A model generated the notes under the pieces. The model was not told the DNA's origin and did no database searches. It saw nothing but the letters and a program-made list of their open reading frames with translations. This document shows, one piece after another, positions 44,301 to 52,466 of a DNA stretch of 64,000 nt. How positions within the stretch are numbered: position 1 is the first letter of the stretch; each line of letters opens with the position of its first letter. The DNA comes from Bacillota bacterium (GTDB lineage Bacteria; Bacillota; Clostridia; Lachnospirales; Lachnospiraceae): contig JAEZZQ010000021.1 of the NCBI GenBank assembly GCA_023442465.1, forward strand, positions 261,966-325,965, written 5' to 3'. The position numbers were made by a program, and so were the translations under genes.

Positions 44301-44553
44301 TAAGGTGCTGGAGCAATCGGAGGAAAAGCTAAAGAATGCTTTTGAACAATCCGATATACATGTGAGCAGCTTGAACTTCATTTACAATTGGGAGCTGGAT
44401 CTTACGGGAGCCTTGCAGTCCGATGAGACGGGCAGTAAGGAAACAAGTTCTGAGACGAAGGGGCAGAAGCAGGAAGTATCTACTAAAAAATTATATGAGA
44501 CGGCGAAGCTGTTTATCAGCTATATACAGAAAGGTGAAGGGTTCCAGATATGA
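41389..44553 (+). CDS. DUF6240 protein, FliK-like flagellar protein
   Basis: A 1054-residue protein without a signal peptide. Most of it is helical and Asp/Glu-rich with repeated short units of the type MTPASTLEMIRDGMNPLSMNMEEL. The C-terminal 130 or so residues (EVPVNIDGQMTSINLRIIRG, then KVLARFYLAKQ, MSGYVVCDSKEGFKVLEQSEEKLKNAFEQSDIHVSSLNF) resemble the C-terminal fold of FliK, the hook-length ruler that switches export to late substrates. It belongs to the DUF6240 family. The stop overlaps the flagellin start (ATGA). The frame opens at 41323, but ATG 41389 gives the better N-terminus. Confidence 0.75.
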   Translation: MNINFENNGVRPHSNVDKATTSTSYSGSHVRETSSRGVFALDISGTVMDNTAYDGQGKTAEDVMQDAGQVDVTTQKNYMAVMSNTMSTEDFAKLQEEGYHPGNTDIETVVTIVDEIKAAIAKGGKNITGYTDDLDVETLTQITGSAAFAKELVKQFEGHDIPVTKENVEDVMNACKTAAQLEDLSDGIKKYMVRNHMEPTLDNIYKAQYSATADAGKQGKGYYQDDTGYYAKKAETFNWQQLTPQMEKVIENAGLEVSDETMSDAKWLIEKGMPLTEESLKSYYDLDNLELPDSMEEVVKAAVAAIANGKKAGSSNLADDRTNLEKAQSYIDDVNSISDEAVDKVTAEGKKLNLRNLKVAQLQIRVGAAASAAEPYAVNTTGRRQLEEIRLQMTVQANLHLIRSGLTIDTAELEQLVDEMKAAEQQRQQILFGGDAQNASKCAGIYEDTLAKVKEIPQMPAAAVGRVALQGLGSSGSIGAVTVDGYSLEAVYSEGSALRAVYEKAGESYETLMTAPRADMGDSIKKAFRNVDDILQNMNKETSEENRRAIRILGYNQMEISEENIAAVKETDFTIQRIVSKMTPASTLEMIRDGMNPLSMNMEELEAYLDSKDQNPARNIEKYSEFLYKLDKNNEIAPEERDAYIGIYRLLRQLDKTDGAAIGTLINQGIEPTVKNLLSAMRSNKKHGMDVTVNDSFGGASSEYRGKSISEQIENGYKKLSHDILDNLESGKLPAQAISDDITLEEFSALLQKQEADPAVKREYQKQQMGMLREAALTEETVVKELLTFDQPVTANNLMASGLLMKERGRLAGKMKDAAADAGETEQFEDAVNNLQESMTDEASAKEAYEKLGQVFTEILDKVVYEQDAVEAVNIDIREISNMYKQISLAGNLAKEENYEVPVNIDGQMTSINLRIIRGADESGRVTASMQTERYGKVLARFYLAKQPEASEDSADYQMSGYVVCDSKEGFKVLEQSEEKLKNAFEQSDIHVSSLNFIYNWELDLTGALQSDETGSKETSSETKGQKQEVSTKKLYETAKLFISYIQKGEGFQI

Positions 44554-45728
44554 AAATTTGCTATAATACACAGGCGATGATTGCCAATAATGCGCTTACA
44601 AGAAATGACGACAGACTTTCCCAGTCCCTACAGAAATTATCTTCCGGCCTGAAGATCGTGGATGCAAAGGATAATCCGGCAGGTATGGCGATGGGCAAAA
44701 AGATGAATGCCCAAATCAAGGGCATCGGCGTTGCTTCCCAGAACAGCAGCGATGCGATTTCTGTAATCGAGACGGCGGACGGTGCGCTGGCTGAGGTTCA
44801 CGACATTTTGCAGAGAATGAATGAGTTGGCGGTAAAGGCCAGCACAGGAACGATGAGTGACATCGACAGATCTACCATTGAAGAAGAAATTAAACAGCTT
44901 AAGCAGGAAATTACGAGAATTGCGGAGGATACGCAGTTTAACGGGCAGACGCTTTTAAATGGTAACTTCGATTTGAAGGGATATACCAACGATATCGATG
45001 CGAAAGTGGGATATTATTCCGATGGAGTGACACCGGGAGAGTATACAATTGACAGCCTGACAGTTACTTTCAATTCTGATGGAAGCATCGATCCTGCATC
45101 TGTAGCTTGTACCTGTAATACAACAGGAACTCCTGCATTTCCCGCCGGTTCATCAGTTACTGAAGTACAAGGAAATACGATTAAGATTACTTGTCCGGGA
45201 GATCTGTCTTTCCAAATTAACGTAAAAATAGAACCGGACAGAGATACATCGGGTGCTGTTATTGCTGGTTCGAAAACATTAGCAGACCTAACTAGCATCC
45301 CCCCCGTAAGTTTAAAATTGGACATTACCGGAATCGGTGCGATGACCATGCAAATCGGTTCCAATGAAGGGCAGACTTTGGACATCCGCATTTCTACCAT
45401 ATCTCTGGATGAAATGGGAATCAAAGGACTCAGCGTAGCGGATCAGGACAGTGCAACAGATGGAATAGACAGCATTTCAGGTGCTATTCAGTATATATCT
45501 GCTGCAAGAAGCCGCCTCGGTGCATACCAGAACCGTCTGGAGCACAGCATCAGCAGCTTGGATATCACAAGCGAAAATATGACAGCCGCATATTCCAGAA
45601 TCATGGATGTTGATATGGCGGAGGAAATGACGGAATATACGACCATTCAGGTAATTTCGCAGGCCAGCATGTCCATGCTCGCACAGGCGAATGAACGACC
45701 GGCACAGGTACTGCAGCTTTTGCAGTAA
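44550..45728 (+). CDS. hag: Flagellin
   Basis: A 392-residue flagellar filament subunit. The D0/D1 N-terminus reads YNTQAMIANNALTRNDDRLSQSLQKLSSGLKI, followed by GMAMGKKMNAQIKG and DGALAEVHDILQRMNELAVKA. A variable middle (residues about 140-290) contains CTCNTTGTP and looks unlike common flagellins. The C-terminus ends YSRIMDVDMAEEMTEYTTIQVISQASMSMLAQANERPAQVLQLLQ. It is exported unfolded with FliS. Translation is coupled to the upstream gene, which is unusual for a highly expressed flagellin; an internal promoter is possible. Confidence 0.95.
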   Translation: MKICYNTQAMIANNALTRNDDRLSQSLQKLSSGLKIVDAKDNPAGMAMGKKMNAQIKGIGVASQNSSDAISVIETADGALAEVHDILQRMNELAVKASTGTMSDIDRSTIEEEIKQLKQEITRIAEDTQFNGQTLLNGNFDLKGYTNDIDAKVGYYSDGVTPGEYTIDSLTVTFNSDGSIDPASVACTCNTTGTPAFPAGSSVTEVQGNTIKITCPGDLSFQINVKIEPDRDTSGAVIAGSKTLADLTSIPPVSLKLDITGIGAMTMQIGSNEGQTLDIRISTISLDEMGIKGLSVADQDSATDGIDSISGAIQYISAARSRLGAYQNRLEHSISSLDITSENMTAAYSRIMDVDMAEEMTEYTTIQVISQASMSMLAQANERPAQVLQLLQ

Positions 45729-45740
45729 GGAGAGGGATGT

Positions 45741-46217
45741 ATGACGAAAGAATTGAAACAGGAATATACCTTGAAAATAACGCAGGCAAACAAGACTCAG
45801 CTCATTACTATCCTGTATGAAATGATTTTAGTTTATACCGGGGAAGGAAGAGCAGCACATGCCAAAGAGGATAGGCTGGGATTCAGGGAAGCTATCCGCA
45901 AGGCAAGGGGATGTGTGAACGAGCTTTTGGCCTCTCTCAACTTCGAACAGAGCCTGGCAATGAACTTCTTACAGCTTTATTTATATGTGAACAGAGAATT
46001 GGCAAGAGCAGAGGTCCGGAATATCACGGAACCGCTCGATCACATTGAAAAAGTGATAGGGGGTCTTCACAAAGCTTACGTAAAGCTCGGCGAAATGGAT
46101 ACTTCCGGACCGGTTATGGAAAATGTTCAGACAGTTTATGCAGGATTGACCTACGGTAAAAATAATTTAAACGAGAATCTAACCGATCAAGGCTTTGATC
46201 GCGGGTTCAGGGTGTAG
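45741..46217 (+). CDS. fliS: Flagellar export chaperone FliS
   Basis: A 158-residue helical protein starting MTKELKQEYTLKITQANKTQLITILYEMILVYTGEG and continuing with ARGCVNELLASLNFEQSLAMNFLQLYLYVNRELARAEV, the FliS four-helix bundle. It binds the C-terminus of flagellin and prevents early polymerisation. It is a little longer than usual at its C-terminus. AAGGAGAGGG precedes the ATG, 12 bp after flagellin. Its 3' end overlaps the convergent DUF2508 gene by 39 bp. Confidence 0.93.
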   Translation: MTKELKQEYTLKITQANKTQLITILYEMILVYTGEGRAAHAKEDRLGFREAIRKARGCVNELLASLNFEQSLAMNFLQLYLYVNRELARAEVRNITEPLDHIEKVIGGLHKAYVKLGEMDTSGPVMENVQTVYAGLTYGKNNLNENLTDQGFDRGFRV

Positions 46218-46466
46218 CTCTTCTTCAGGCAGCAAATTAATTTTTGCTGCCTGTTCTAATAAGAATTTATATCTTTTCAGAACAGAGTTCACCTCATATA
46301 TATAGCAGTCAATTAAATCTGGATCGGTCACGTTGTCAAAACCGGCGTAAGCATCCTCCAAGGCGCAGCGGGTTTTTTCGATATCCGCCAAAATACTGTT
46401 TCTTTGCATTTCTCTTTCGCTGATGTTCTGATTGTGATAGATAGCCTGACTAAAGCAGATTTTCAT
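46179..46466 (-). CDS. DUF2508 (YaaL-like) family protein
   Basis: The 95-residue helical protein contains ILADIEKTRCALEDAYAGFDNVTDPDLIDCYIYEVNSVLKRYKFLL, the DUF2508 signature. In many Firmicutes the yaaL-type gene lies beside bofA, and here bofA is 130 bp away on the opposite strand. Function is unknown, though linkage to sporulation loci is common. AGAGGTG precedes the ATG. Its 3' end runs into the fliS 3' end. Confidence 0.85.
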   Translation of the reverse strand: MKICFSQAIYHNQNISEREMQRNSILADIEKTRCALEDAYAGFDNVTDPDLIDCYIYEVNSVLKRYKFLLEQAAKINLLPEEELHPEPAIKALIG

Positions 46467-46634
46467 ACAAACACCTCTTTTTCATAAAAAAACTTCTCCA
46501 ATAATTTCCTCTTTTTCTAAGTATAGACACTATAAAAGCAAATATTCATGGAATAAGAAAAAAGTACAGGTCATATATTGTAAAGCAAAGGACTGAATTT
46601 GCAAGGCATAAGGCCGGAAGGAGCAGGGTTAAAA

Positions 46635-46907
46635 ATGGATAATTATATGGGTGCAATCATGATAGCCGCATCGTGCGTTCTTGTGCTTCTCATAGGTGCA
46701 TTTCGCAAAAAAAAGGAATGGATCATTAACTTTATCCTGCGGGCGGTGGTCGGTACGGCAGCAGCTTTTTTCGTAAACGGTTTCCTCGTTTCCCAAGGGC
46801 TTTCCATTGCAATAGGCATCAATCCAATTACAGTTTTGACATCCGGAATCCTTGGATTTCCGGGCCTCGTTATGCTTTATGGGATAAATCTATATACCCT
46901 TTTGTGA
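46635..46907 (+). CDS. bofA: Pro-sigma-K processing inhibitor BofA family protein
   Basis: A 90-residue membrane protein with three hydrophobic segments and the family ending NGFLVSQGLSIAIGINPITVLTSGILGFPGLVMLYGINLY. BofA holds the SpoIVFB protease inactive in the forespore membrane until engulfment is complete. The frame is open to 46599, but ATG 46635 (MDNYMGAI) after the GGAGCAGGG region gives the normal size. It suggests a spore-forming host. Confidence 0.85.
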   Translation: MDNYMGAIMIAASCVLVLLIGAFRKKKEWIINFILRAVVGTAAAFFVNGFLVSQGLSIAIGINPITVLTSGILGFPGLVMLYGINLYTLL

Positions 46908-46943
46908 AGAACTTACAAAGTTTTATTTTTTCATTGAAAGCAC

Positions 46944-46972
46944 TGGACAAGCTGTTTTTTAACAATTATAAT
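46944..46972 (+). promoter_or_regulatory. Promoter of the Tad pilus locus
   Basis: TGGACA, exactly 17 bp, and TATAAT lie about 115 bp before the first tad gene, implying a long 5' leader. The interval up to 47085 shows no other gene. Confidence 0.5.
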
Positions 46973-47085
46973 TCATTTTACAGTTCAAGCAAAATTCTTT
47001 AAAGCAGTACTTCTGGGAACAAAGACGAGGAAATGATTTTCGCGAGTCCGATTCGTTCCAAATTTTCAAAACGGTTATATATTAC

Positions 47086-47685
47086 ATGTATGCAAAAAGA
47101 GGAGTGATGTGTATTATTTTTGTGATTTTCATATTGCTGATGGCAGCGGTGGTCATGGATTTTTTCTTTGATAAAATCTATAATGAATGGATTCTTGTTT
47201 TATTTGTGACAGGAATGTCATATACGACCTGGAGCGGAGGCTTTGAAGGGTTCATAAAGGCCCTTGTATCCATGGCAATTCCTTTCTTTTTATTATATCC
47301 GCTTTTTATGATAGGAGTCATAGGAGCGGGAGATGTGAAACTGCTATCTGTAATGGGAAGTTTTTTTACAGTAAGAGAGATTTTTATTTGTGTATTGGTA
47401 TCATTTCTGTTAGGGGCTGTTTTTTCACTGCTGAAAATGGCTGCGGAAAGAAACTTTTTGCAGCGGTTAAGGTATCTTTTGTCGTATGTCTGCGACGTTT
47501 TCAAGACCAAAGAATGGAAGTTATATGAAACTCAAAAAAATGAGTTTACACAAGGCAATGAGCCAAAAGCAATAAAAGAAAGAAAAGAGAGAAATAAAGC
47601 AAAAATACATTTTGCATTGCCGATTATGCTCAGTGTAATGCTGTTAAAAGGAGGAATTATATTATATTGGCTCAAAAAATTTTAG
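47086..47685 (+). CDS. A24-type prepilin peptidase (TadV/CpaA-like), first copy
   Basis: A 199-residue polytopic protein with five or six helices. The aspartate peptidase motifs are MDFFFDKIYNEW (first Asp) and GVIGAGDVKLLSVMG (GxGD). After about residue 135 comes a charged cytosolic loop and one more helix, longer than the minimal TadV. It cleaves the leader of Flp pilins. There is no clear ribosome site at ATG 47086; ATG 47107 follows AGAGGAG by only 2 nt. The next gene starts within its 3' end. Confidence 0.85.
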   Translation: MYAKRGVMCIIFVIFILLMAAVVMDFFFDKIYNEWILVLFVTGMSYTTWSGGFEGFIKALVSMAIPFFLLYPLFMIGVIGAGDVKLLSVMGSFFTVREIFICVLVSFLLGAVFSLLKMAAERNFLQRLRYLLSYVCDVFKTKEWKLYETQKNEFTQGNEPKAIKERKERNKAKIHFALPIMLSVMLLKGGIILYWLKKF

Positions 47686-48677
47686 CGGTTTGCGATAAGG
47701 AGGAGAAGTATCTTTACCGGCTCGTGGAATGCTTGGAAAACAGAGAGCTTCTGCCCTTCACAATTTGTGCCTTTACAAACGAAAGAGCGCTTAGGAAATT
47801 CAGCAGCAAAAAACAAATAGAGCTTTTGCTCATTGCGGAAGGCTGCTATGAAGAAGAAATAAAGGAGCTTCCGATCGCGCATATCCTTATTTTGAACGAA
47901 AGCGGAAATGAGACGGGCGAAGGAATTAAAAATATCAATAAATATCAGTCGGCAGAAGGAATTTTCCGGGAAATCATGGAAAACTACATGGGAAATGCGC
48001 AGACGGCTCCCAAGCGGCTGCAATCGGGAAGCCCGATGAAGATTATCGGAAATTACACTCCCGTAAGGCGGTGTCTGCAAACTACTTTTTCTCTTACCAT
48101 GGGTCAGATATTGGCGAAGGAACATAAGGTTTTATACATGAACTTCGAGAGTTATTCGGGGTTGAGCTATTTGTTGAACCGGGAATTCAGCGTAGATATT
48201 ACCGATGTACTCTATTATTTCAACTGCGAAAGAGAAAAGCTGGTGTATCGCCTGGCGGGAATGGTACAGTCGATAAATGGTATGGACTTCATTCCCCCAG
48301 TAGTTTCCTATCAGGATTTGTGCGGAGTAACAGGAGAACAATGGCTGCATTTGTTTCGCGAAGTCGAAGCTTCTACCTCCTATGAGTATTTGATCTTGGA
48401 TCTTTCAGAGCAGATGAATGGACTTTTTAATATATTGCGGCAATGCTTTAAAGTCTATACGATAACGAGGGAAGACGGATTTGCTGCAGCTAAAATAAAG
48501 CAATATGAAGCGATGCTGTGCATGTCAGACTACAAGGATGTGGCGGCAAAGACAAAAAAGTGGAATCTGCCCGTTTTCCACAGACTACCGGATGGCTTGG
48601 ATCAACTCACCCATGGAGAACTCGCAAGCTATGTGAAAAAAGTTGTCGAGGAAGATATTTATGAACAGACAGGATGA
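47667..48677 (+). CDS. tadZ: TadZ/CpaE-like pilus localisation protein, degenerate ATPase
   Basis: The 336-residue protein has an N-terminal atypical receiver-like domain (KILAVCDKEEKYLYRLVECLENRELLPFTICAFTNERALRKF) and a C-terminal MinD/ParA-like fold (KVLYMNFESYSGLSYLLNREF; EYLILDLSEQMNGLFNIL). The deviant Walker A is lost (IIGNYTPVRRCLQTTFSLTMG), so ATP use is doubtful. TadZ places the Tad machinery at the cell pole. The start is a TTG with GGAGG 12 nt upstream and it overlaps the peptidase gene. Confidence 0.75.
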   Translation: MAQKILAVCDKEEKYLYRLVECLENRELLPFTICAFTNERALRKFSSKKQIELLLIAEGCYEEEIKELPIAHILILNESGNETGEGIKNINKYQSAEGIFREIMENYMGNAQTAPKRLQSGSPMKIIGNYTPVRRCLQTTFSLTMGQILAKEHKVLYMNFESYSGLSYLLNREFSVDITDVLYYFNCEREKLVYRLAGMVQSINGMDFIPPVVSYQDLCGVTGEQWLHLFREVEASTSYEYLILDLSEQMNGLFNILRQCFKVYTITREDGFAAAKIKQYEAMLCMSDYKDVAAKTKKWNLPVFHRLPDGLDQLTHGELASYVKKVVEEDIYEQTG

Positions 48678-49887
48678 AATAAAAAACAAATTAAAAGCGC
48701 TGGTTTTAGAAAGAATTGATTTTTCGAGAGAGATGCCCGATGAGGAAATCAGAGATGTAATCGACGAACTGATCATAGGAGAAAGCAAACGACAGCCGAT
48801 TGGCTTGGAGGAGAGAAAGCGTCTTAGGCAGGAACTTTTTTATTCCATAAGAAAACTGGATATTTTACAGGAACTCGTAGATGACACAAGTGTTACAGAA
48901 ATTATGATCAATGGACCGGATGAAATATTTATTGAGAGAAGAGGAAGCGTGTGCCGCTGTGAAATGAAATTTGAATCCGCAGGAAAACTGGAGGATGTCA
49001 TTCAGCAGATGGTAGCAGGCTGTAACCGGACCGTGAATGAAGCGTCACCCATCGTAGATGCCAGACTGGAAAATGGCTCCCGTGTCAACGTGGTGCTTAG
49101 TCCTGTAGCTCTAAACGGTCCAATCGTAACCATAAGAAAATTTCCCGACAGTCCGATTATGATGAAAGATTTGCTCGCCTTCGGCACACTAACGGAAGAA
49201 GCAGCCGGATTTTTGTCGAAGCTTGTTCAAGCGAAGTATAATATTTTTATTAGCGGAGGGACCGGGTCTGGAAAAACAACATTCTTAAATGCACTATCCT
49301 ATTACATTCCGCGAGAGGAGAGAATCATTACCATAGAGGATAACGCGGAGCTTCAGATAAAGAATATTCCCAATATAGTAAAGATGGAGACGAGAAATGC
49401 AAACGTAGAGGGCTGTAAGGAGATTACCATAAGGGATTTGATCAAAACCAGCCTTCGCATGAGGCCAAGCAGAATTATCGTGGGTGAAGTACGAGGAGGG
49501 GAAGCAATCGACATGATGCAGTGTCTCAATACAGGACATGATGGCTCCATGTCAACAGGACATGCTAACAGTTGTGCAGATATGCTCAGCAGGCTGGAAA
49601 CCATGGTTCTGATGGGAATGGATTTGCCTATTTGCGCGATCAGACAGCAAATGGCTTCAGGTATAGATATTATTGTTCATTTAGGGCGTCTTAGAGATAA
49701 GAGCAGAAGAGTATTGGAAATCGTGGAAATAATAGGATATGAAGAGGGTGAGATTCGTTTGTCGGTCTTATATTCCTTTGAAGAGGAAGGAGAGGATAAG
49801 GATGGAAAAGTAATCGGAAAGCTAAAAAGAAAGGGGGAGCTGCTGAATGTCGGAAAGCTTAAAACAGCGGGCATATCTTGCGAATAA
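48661..49887 (+). CDS. tadA: TadA/CpaF secretion ATPase
   Basis: The hexameric AAA-like ATPase that powers assembly of Flp pili, 408 residues. It has an N-terminal helical domain (DILQELVDDTSVTEIMINGPDEIFIERRG), Walker A SGGTGSGKTTFLNAL (about 198-206), the Asp box TIEDNAELQI, Walker B RMRPSRIIVGEVRGGEA and the His box NTGHDGSMSTGHANS. It overlaps tadZ by 17 bp and tadB by 41 bp, so the set is one tightly packed operon. ATG 48661 has GAGGAAG 7 nt upstream. Confidence 0.95.
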   Translation: MNRQDEIKNKLKALVLERIDFSREMPDEEIRDVIDELIIGESKRQPIGLEERKRLRQELFYSIRKLDILQELVDDTSVTEIMINGPDEIFIERRGSVCRCEMKFESAGKLEDVIQQMVAGCNRTVNEASPIVDARLENGSRVNVVLSPVALNGPIVTIRKFPDSPIMMKDLLAFGTLTEEAAGFLSKLVQAKYNIFISGGTGSGKTTFLNALSYYIPREERIITIEDNAELQIKNIPNIVKMETRNANVEGCKEITIRDLIKTSLRMRPSRIIVGEVRGGEAIDMMQCLNTGHDGSMSTGHANSCADMLSRLETMVLMGMDLPICAIRQQMASGIDIIVHLGRLRDKSRRVLEIVEIIGYEEGEIRLSVLYSFEEEGEDKDGKVIGKLKRKGELLNVGKLKTAGISCE

Positions 49888-50608
49888 AAAAGAAATCGGC
49901 CTAGAAAGCTTAAAAAGTATGGTAGAAGGGACCGTACTCGTATTCGCGCTCGCCATCTTCTTCTACCGTTCCCTATGGGCGGTAATCTTCCTCTCCCCCT
50001 TGCTCCTCCTCTACGTAAGGGAAAAGAAAAAGTCTGCGGCCTCAAGGAAAAAGCGGGAAATACAGATGCAGTTTAAGGATGCGATACTGTCAGTATCGGC
50101 AAACCAAAAGGCGGGCTACTCGGTGGAGAATTCCTTTCGACAGGCATATGCGGATATGATCTTATTATATGGCAAGAATAGTTCCATCTGCAGAGAACTA
50201 TATATCATAGGCACAGGTCTTGGAAATAATGTGATTTTAGAAAAGCTCCTATATGATTTTGCAAAGAGGAGTCAGACAGAGGATGTGCTGGAATTTGCTC
50301 AAGTTTTTGCGGCAGCAAAAAGAAGCGGAGGAAATATGACGGAAATTATAGAGAGGAGTGCTGCAATAATAACAGAAAAGGCGGAAACAGAGAGGGAAAT
50401 TCAAGTTTTGCTGGCGGCAAGGCAGATGGAACAAAAGATTATGAATGTCATTCCGTTCGGTATCGTTCTATATATACAAGCTACTTCCAAAGGCTTCTTT
50501 GACGTACTGTACCACAATCTTCCGGGGACAATTATAATGACCGCCTGCTTAGCGGCATATATCGCTGCCGTGATGATTTCGAGAAAAATTGTCGATATCG
50601 AAATATAG
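49847..50608 (+). CDS. tadB: TadB-type inner membrane platform protein
   Basis: The 253-residue protein has two membrane helices near residues 25-58, a T2SSF domain (FKDAILSVSANQKAGYSVENSFRQAYADM...ELYIIGTGLGNNVILEKLLYDFAKRSQTEDVLEFAQVFAAAKRSGGNMTEII) and two C-terminal helices. It is the membrane platform on which TadA acts, together with TadC. The start lies inside tadA with a strong GGGGGAG site. Confidence 0.92.
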   Translation: MSESLKQRAYLANKKEIGLESLKSMVEGTVLVFALAIFFYRSLWAVIFLSPLLLLYVREKKKSAASRKKREIQMQFKDAILSVSANQKAGYSVENSFRQAYADMILLYGKNSSICRELYIIGTGLGNNVILEKLLYDFAKRSQTEDVLEFAQVFAAAKRSGGNMTEIIERSAAIITEKAETEREIQVLLAARQMEQKIMNVIPFGIVLYIQATSKGFFDVLYHNLPGTIIMTACLAAYIAAVMISRKIVDIEI

Positions 50609-50653
50609 AACGGGAGAAAATTTTCCAGCCTTGAAGGGAGAATAATAATAAAA

Positions 50654-52123
50654 ATGATGATTGTTTATGTAATGATATTGGTTCTTTATATTGCCTTATC
50701 CTTCATTTCCGCAAGACATAGAGAAAAGGAGCTTCCTAATAGAAAAAAGCCTTTTGAAGAAATGGGGATGTACATATATAAGAAATGTTATGATAAAAAG
50801 CTTTTTTTCTCTGATAAAGCGGAAAGTCATTTGAAATTGCTGCATCCAAAAGAGGCGGCGGGAAAGAAAAAGGACCGTTCCTATAATAACCTTGCGGATA
50901 GGTATTATATCCGTAAAATCAGTCTCGTACTCCTTTTGATTTTTATTGGGGATGTGTCTGCGATAGTCCTGAGTTTAAACAGCCAAAACGAAGGGGTATT
51001 GACGGACGGGAGGTATATACAGAGGAATACTTACGGGGCAGGAAGTATAGAGGCTGATTTACAGGCAAAAATCGCGGAGGGAGAGGAGGAAAGCAGTCAG
51101 GAATTCTGTGTGACGATTCATGAGCGCAAGTATGAAAGGGAAGAAGTACATAGGCTGGCAGAAGAAGTCTCAAAGCTTCTGCCGGACCTCATGCTAAACG
51201 GCAACGCATCTCAGGAGGAGATAAGGAGTAAGCTCAATCTGGCACGAAAAATAGAAGGGTATCCCTTCCGGATTTCTTGGGACAGTGACAACTATGAGCT
51301 GGTATATACGGACGGCACCGTTATCAATGAACAGGTGGAGGAGAACGGAGAATTGGTAAATCTGACAGCCGTACTCGCCTATGACGATTACAGAGAGGAG
51401 CATATTTTTGCTGTCCGTATCCTTCCGCCGATTTATTCCGAGGAGGAAATAATAACAAAAAAGATCTACGAGGCATTAAAAGAGCGGGAAGAGCTGTATG
51501 GTAAAGAGCAGCATATGGAACTGCCTGACGAGGTAGAAAATATAAAGCTGAGGTGGACGGAAATAAAGAAAGACAGCAGCGGCTATTTATTCCTTCTTGT
51601 GTGCATAGGGGCCTTAGGTACTTATTTCCTTCAGGATAGAGATTTGAAAGAAAAAGCAGAGAAAAGAAACCGCCAGATGCTGCTGGATTATCCATGCGTT
51701 ATAAGCAAGCTTACCCTTTATATGGGAGCAGGGATGACGATACGCAACGCCTTTTGTAAGATCGCAAATGATTATGGGAAGGAAAATAACTTTCGTTACG
51801 TATATGAAGAAATGCTCATCACCTGCTATGAATTGGATAATGGAATCTCTGAAACATCCGCATATGAGAACTTCGGTAAGAGATGCCGTCTTCCGCAGTA
51901 TACAAAGCTCAGCAATATTTTAATACAAAATTTAAGAAAGGGAAGCAATGGAATATTAACGGCCCTGCGTCAGGAAGCGGTAAATGCTTTTGAACAGAGA
52001 AAAAACACGGCCAAAAAACTGGGAGAGGAGGCAGGAACAAAGCTGTTGCTTCCGATGATGCTCATGCTTGGTATCGTGGTGGTTCTCATTATCGTACCTG
52101 CTTACTTTTCCTTTTCTATTTAG
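50654..52123 (+). CDS. tadC: TadC-type platform protein with large extracytoplasmic insert
   Basis: The 489-residue protein is much longer than TadC elsewhere (about 300). There is a helix at 2-19 and a second at 90-108. A hydrophilic stretch of about 200 residues (109-308, acidic, with alpha/beta character) follows, then a third helix at 310-326. Then come a T2SSF domain (LLDYPCVISKLTLYMGAGMTIRNAFCKIAND) and a final helix. The middle segment must lie outside the membrane. The T2SSF core GSNGILTALRQEA is intact. The insert looks like a lineage-specific domain that could contact pilin or wall. Confidence 0.85.
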   Translation: MMIVYVMILVLYIALSFISARHREKELPNRKKPFEEMGMYIYKKCYDKKLFFSDKAESHLKLLHPKEAAGKKKDRSYNNLADRYYIRKISLVLLLIFIGDVSAIVLSLNSQNEGVLTDGRYIQRNTYGAGSIEADLQAKIAEGEEESSQEFCVTIHERKYEREEVHRLAEEVSKLLPDLMLNGNASQEEIRSKLNLARKIEGYPFRISWDSDNYELVYTDGTVINEQVEENGELVNLTAVLAYDDYREEHIFAVRILPPIYSEEEIITKKIYEALKEREELYGKEQHMELPDEVENIKLRWTEIKKDSSGYLFLLVCIGALGTYFLQDRDLKEKAEKRNRQMLLDYPCVISKLTLYMGAGMTIRNAFCKIANDYGKENNFRYVYEEMLITCYELDNGISETSAYENFGKRCRLPQYTKLSNILIQNLRKGSNGILTALRQEAVNAFEQRKNTAKKLGEEAGTKLLLPMMLMLGIVVVLIIVPAYFSFSI

Positions 52124-52280
52124 CCGAAAAATCAGGAGAGGCAGAAATAAAAACGAAATAGATGCGGAAATTGAGCGGGATAAAAATGTAAAAATTATGG
52201 AAGGGAGAAAAGGTTGAAAGAAAAGCGCTTTCAACATCCTTGATTTGTACGCCCGCTAAAGCGGACAGATTGGAGCAAAT

Positions 52281-52466
52281 ATGGAAAGAAGATTAAAGAA
52301 CTTTAAAGATTTTATTTGGGAAGAAGACGGATTGGGGACGGTAGAAATTATACTGATCTTGGTCGTTTTAATAGGCCTTGTAATCATTTTTAAAAAGCAG
52401 CTTCAAACTTTGGTAACGAATGTCTTTCATAAGATTACCGAAGATAGTAATACGATTATCACATGA
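52281..52466 (+). CDS. flp: Flp1-like type IVb pilin
   Basis: This 61-residue protein consists of a short charged leader (MERRLKNFKDFIWEEDG) and one hydrophobic helix starting LGTVEIILILVVLIGLVIIF. Glu at +5 after the Gly cleavage site is the hallmark of pilins cut by A24 peptidases. It has fewer residues after the helix than type IVa pilins, as expected for Flp. It is the probable major subunit of this pilus. GGAG precedes the ATG. It overlaps the next gene by four bases. Confidence 0.88.
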   Translation: MERRLKNFKDFIWEEDGLGTVEIILILVVLIGLVIIFKKQLQTLVTNVFHKITEDSNTIIT

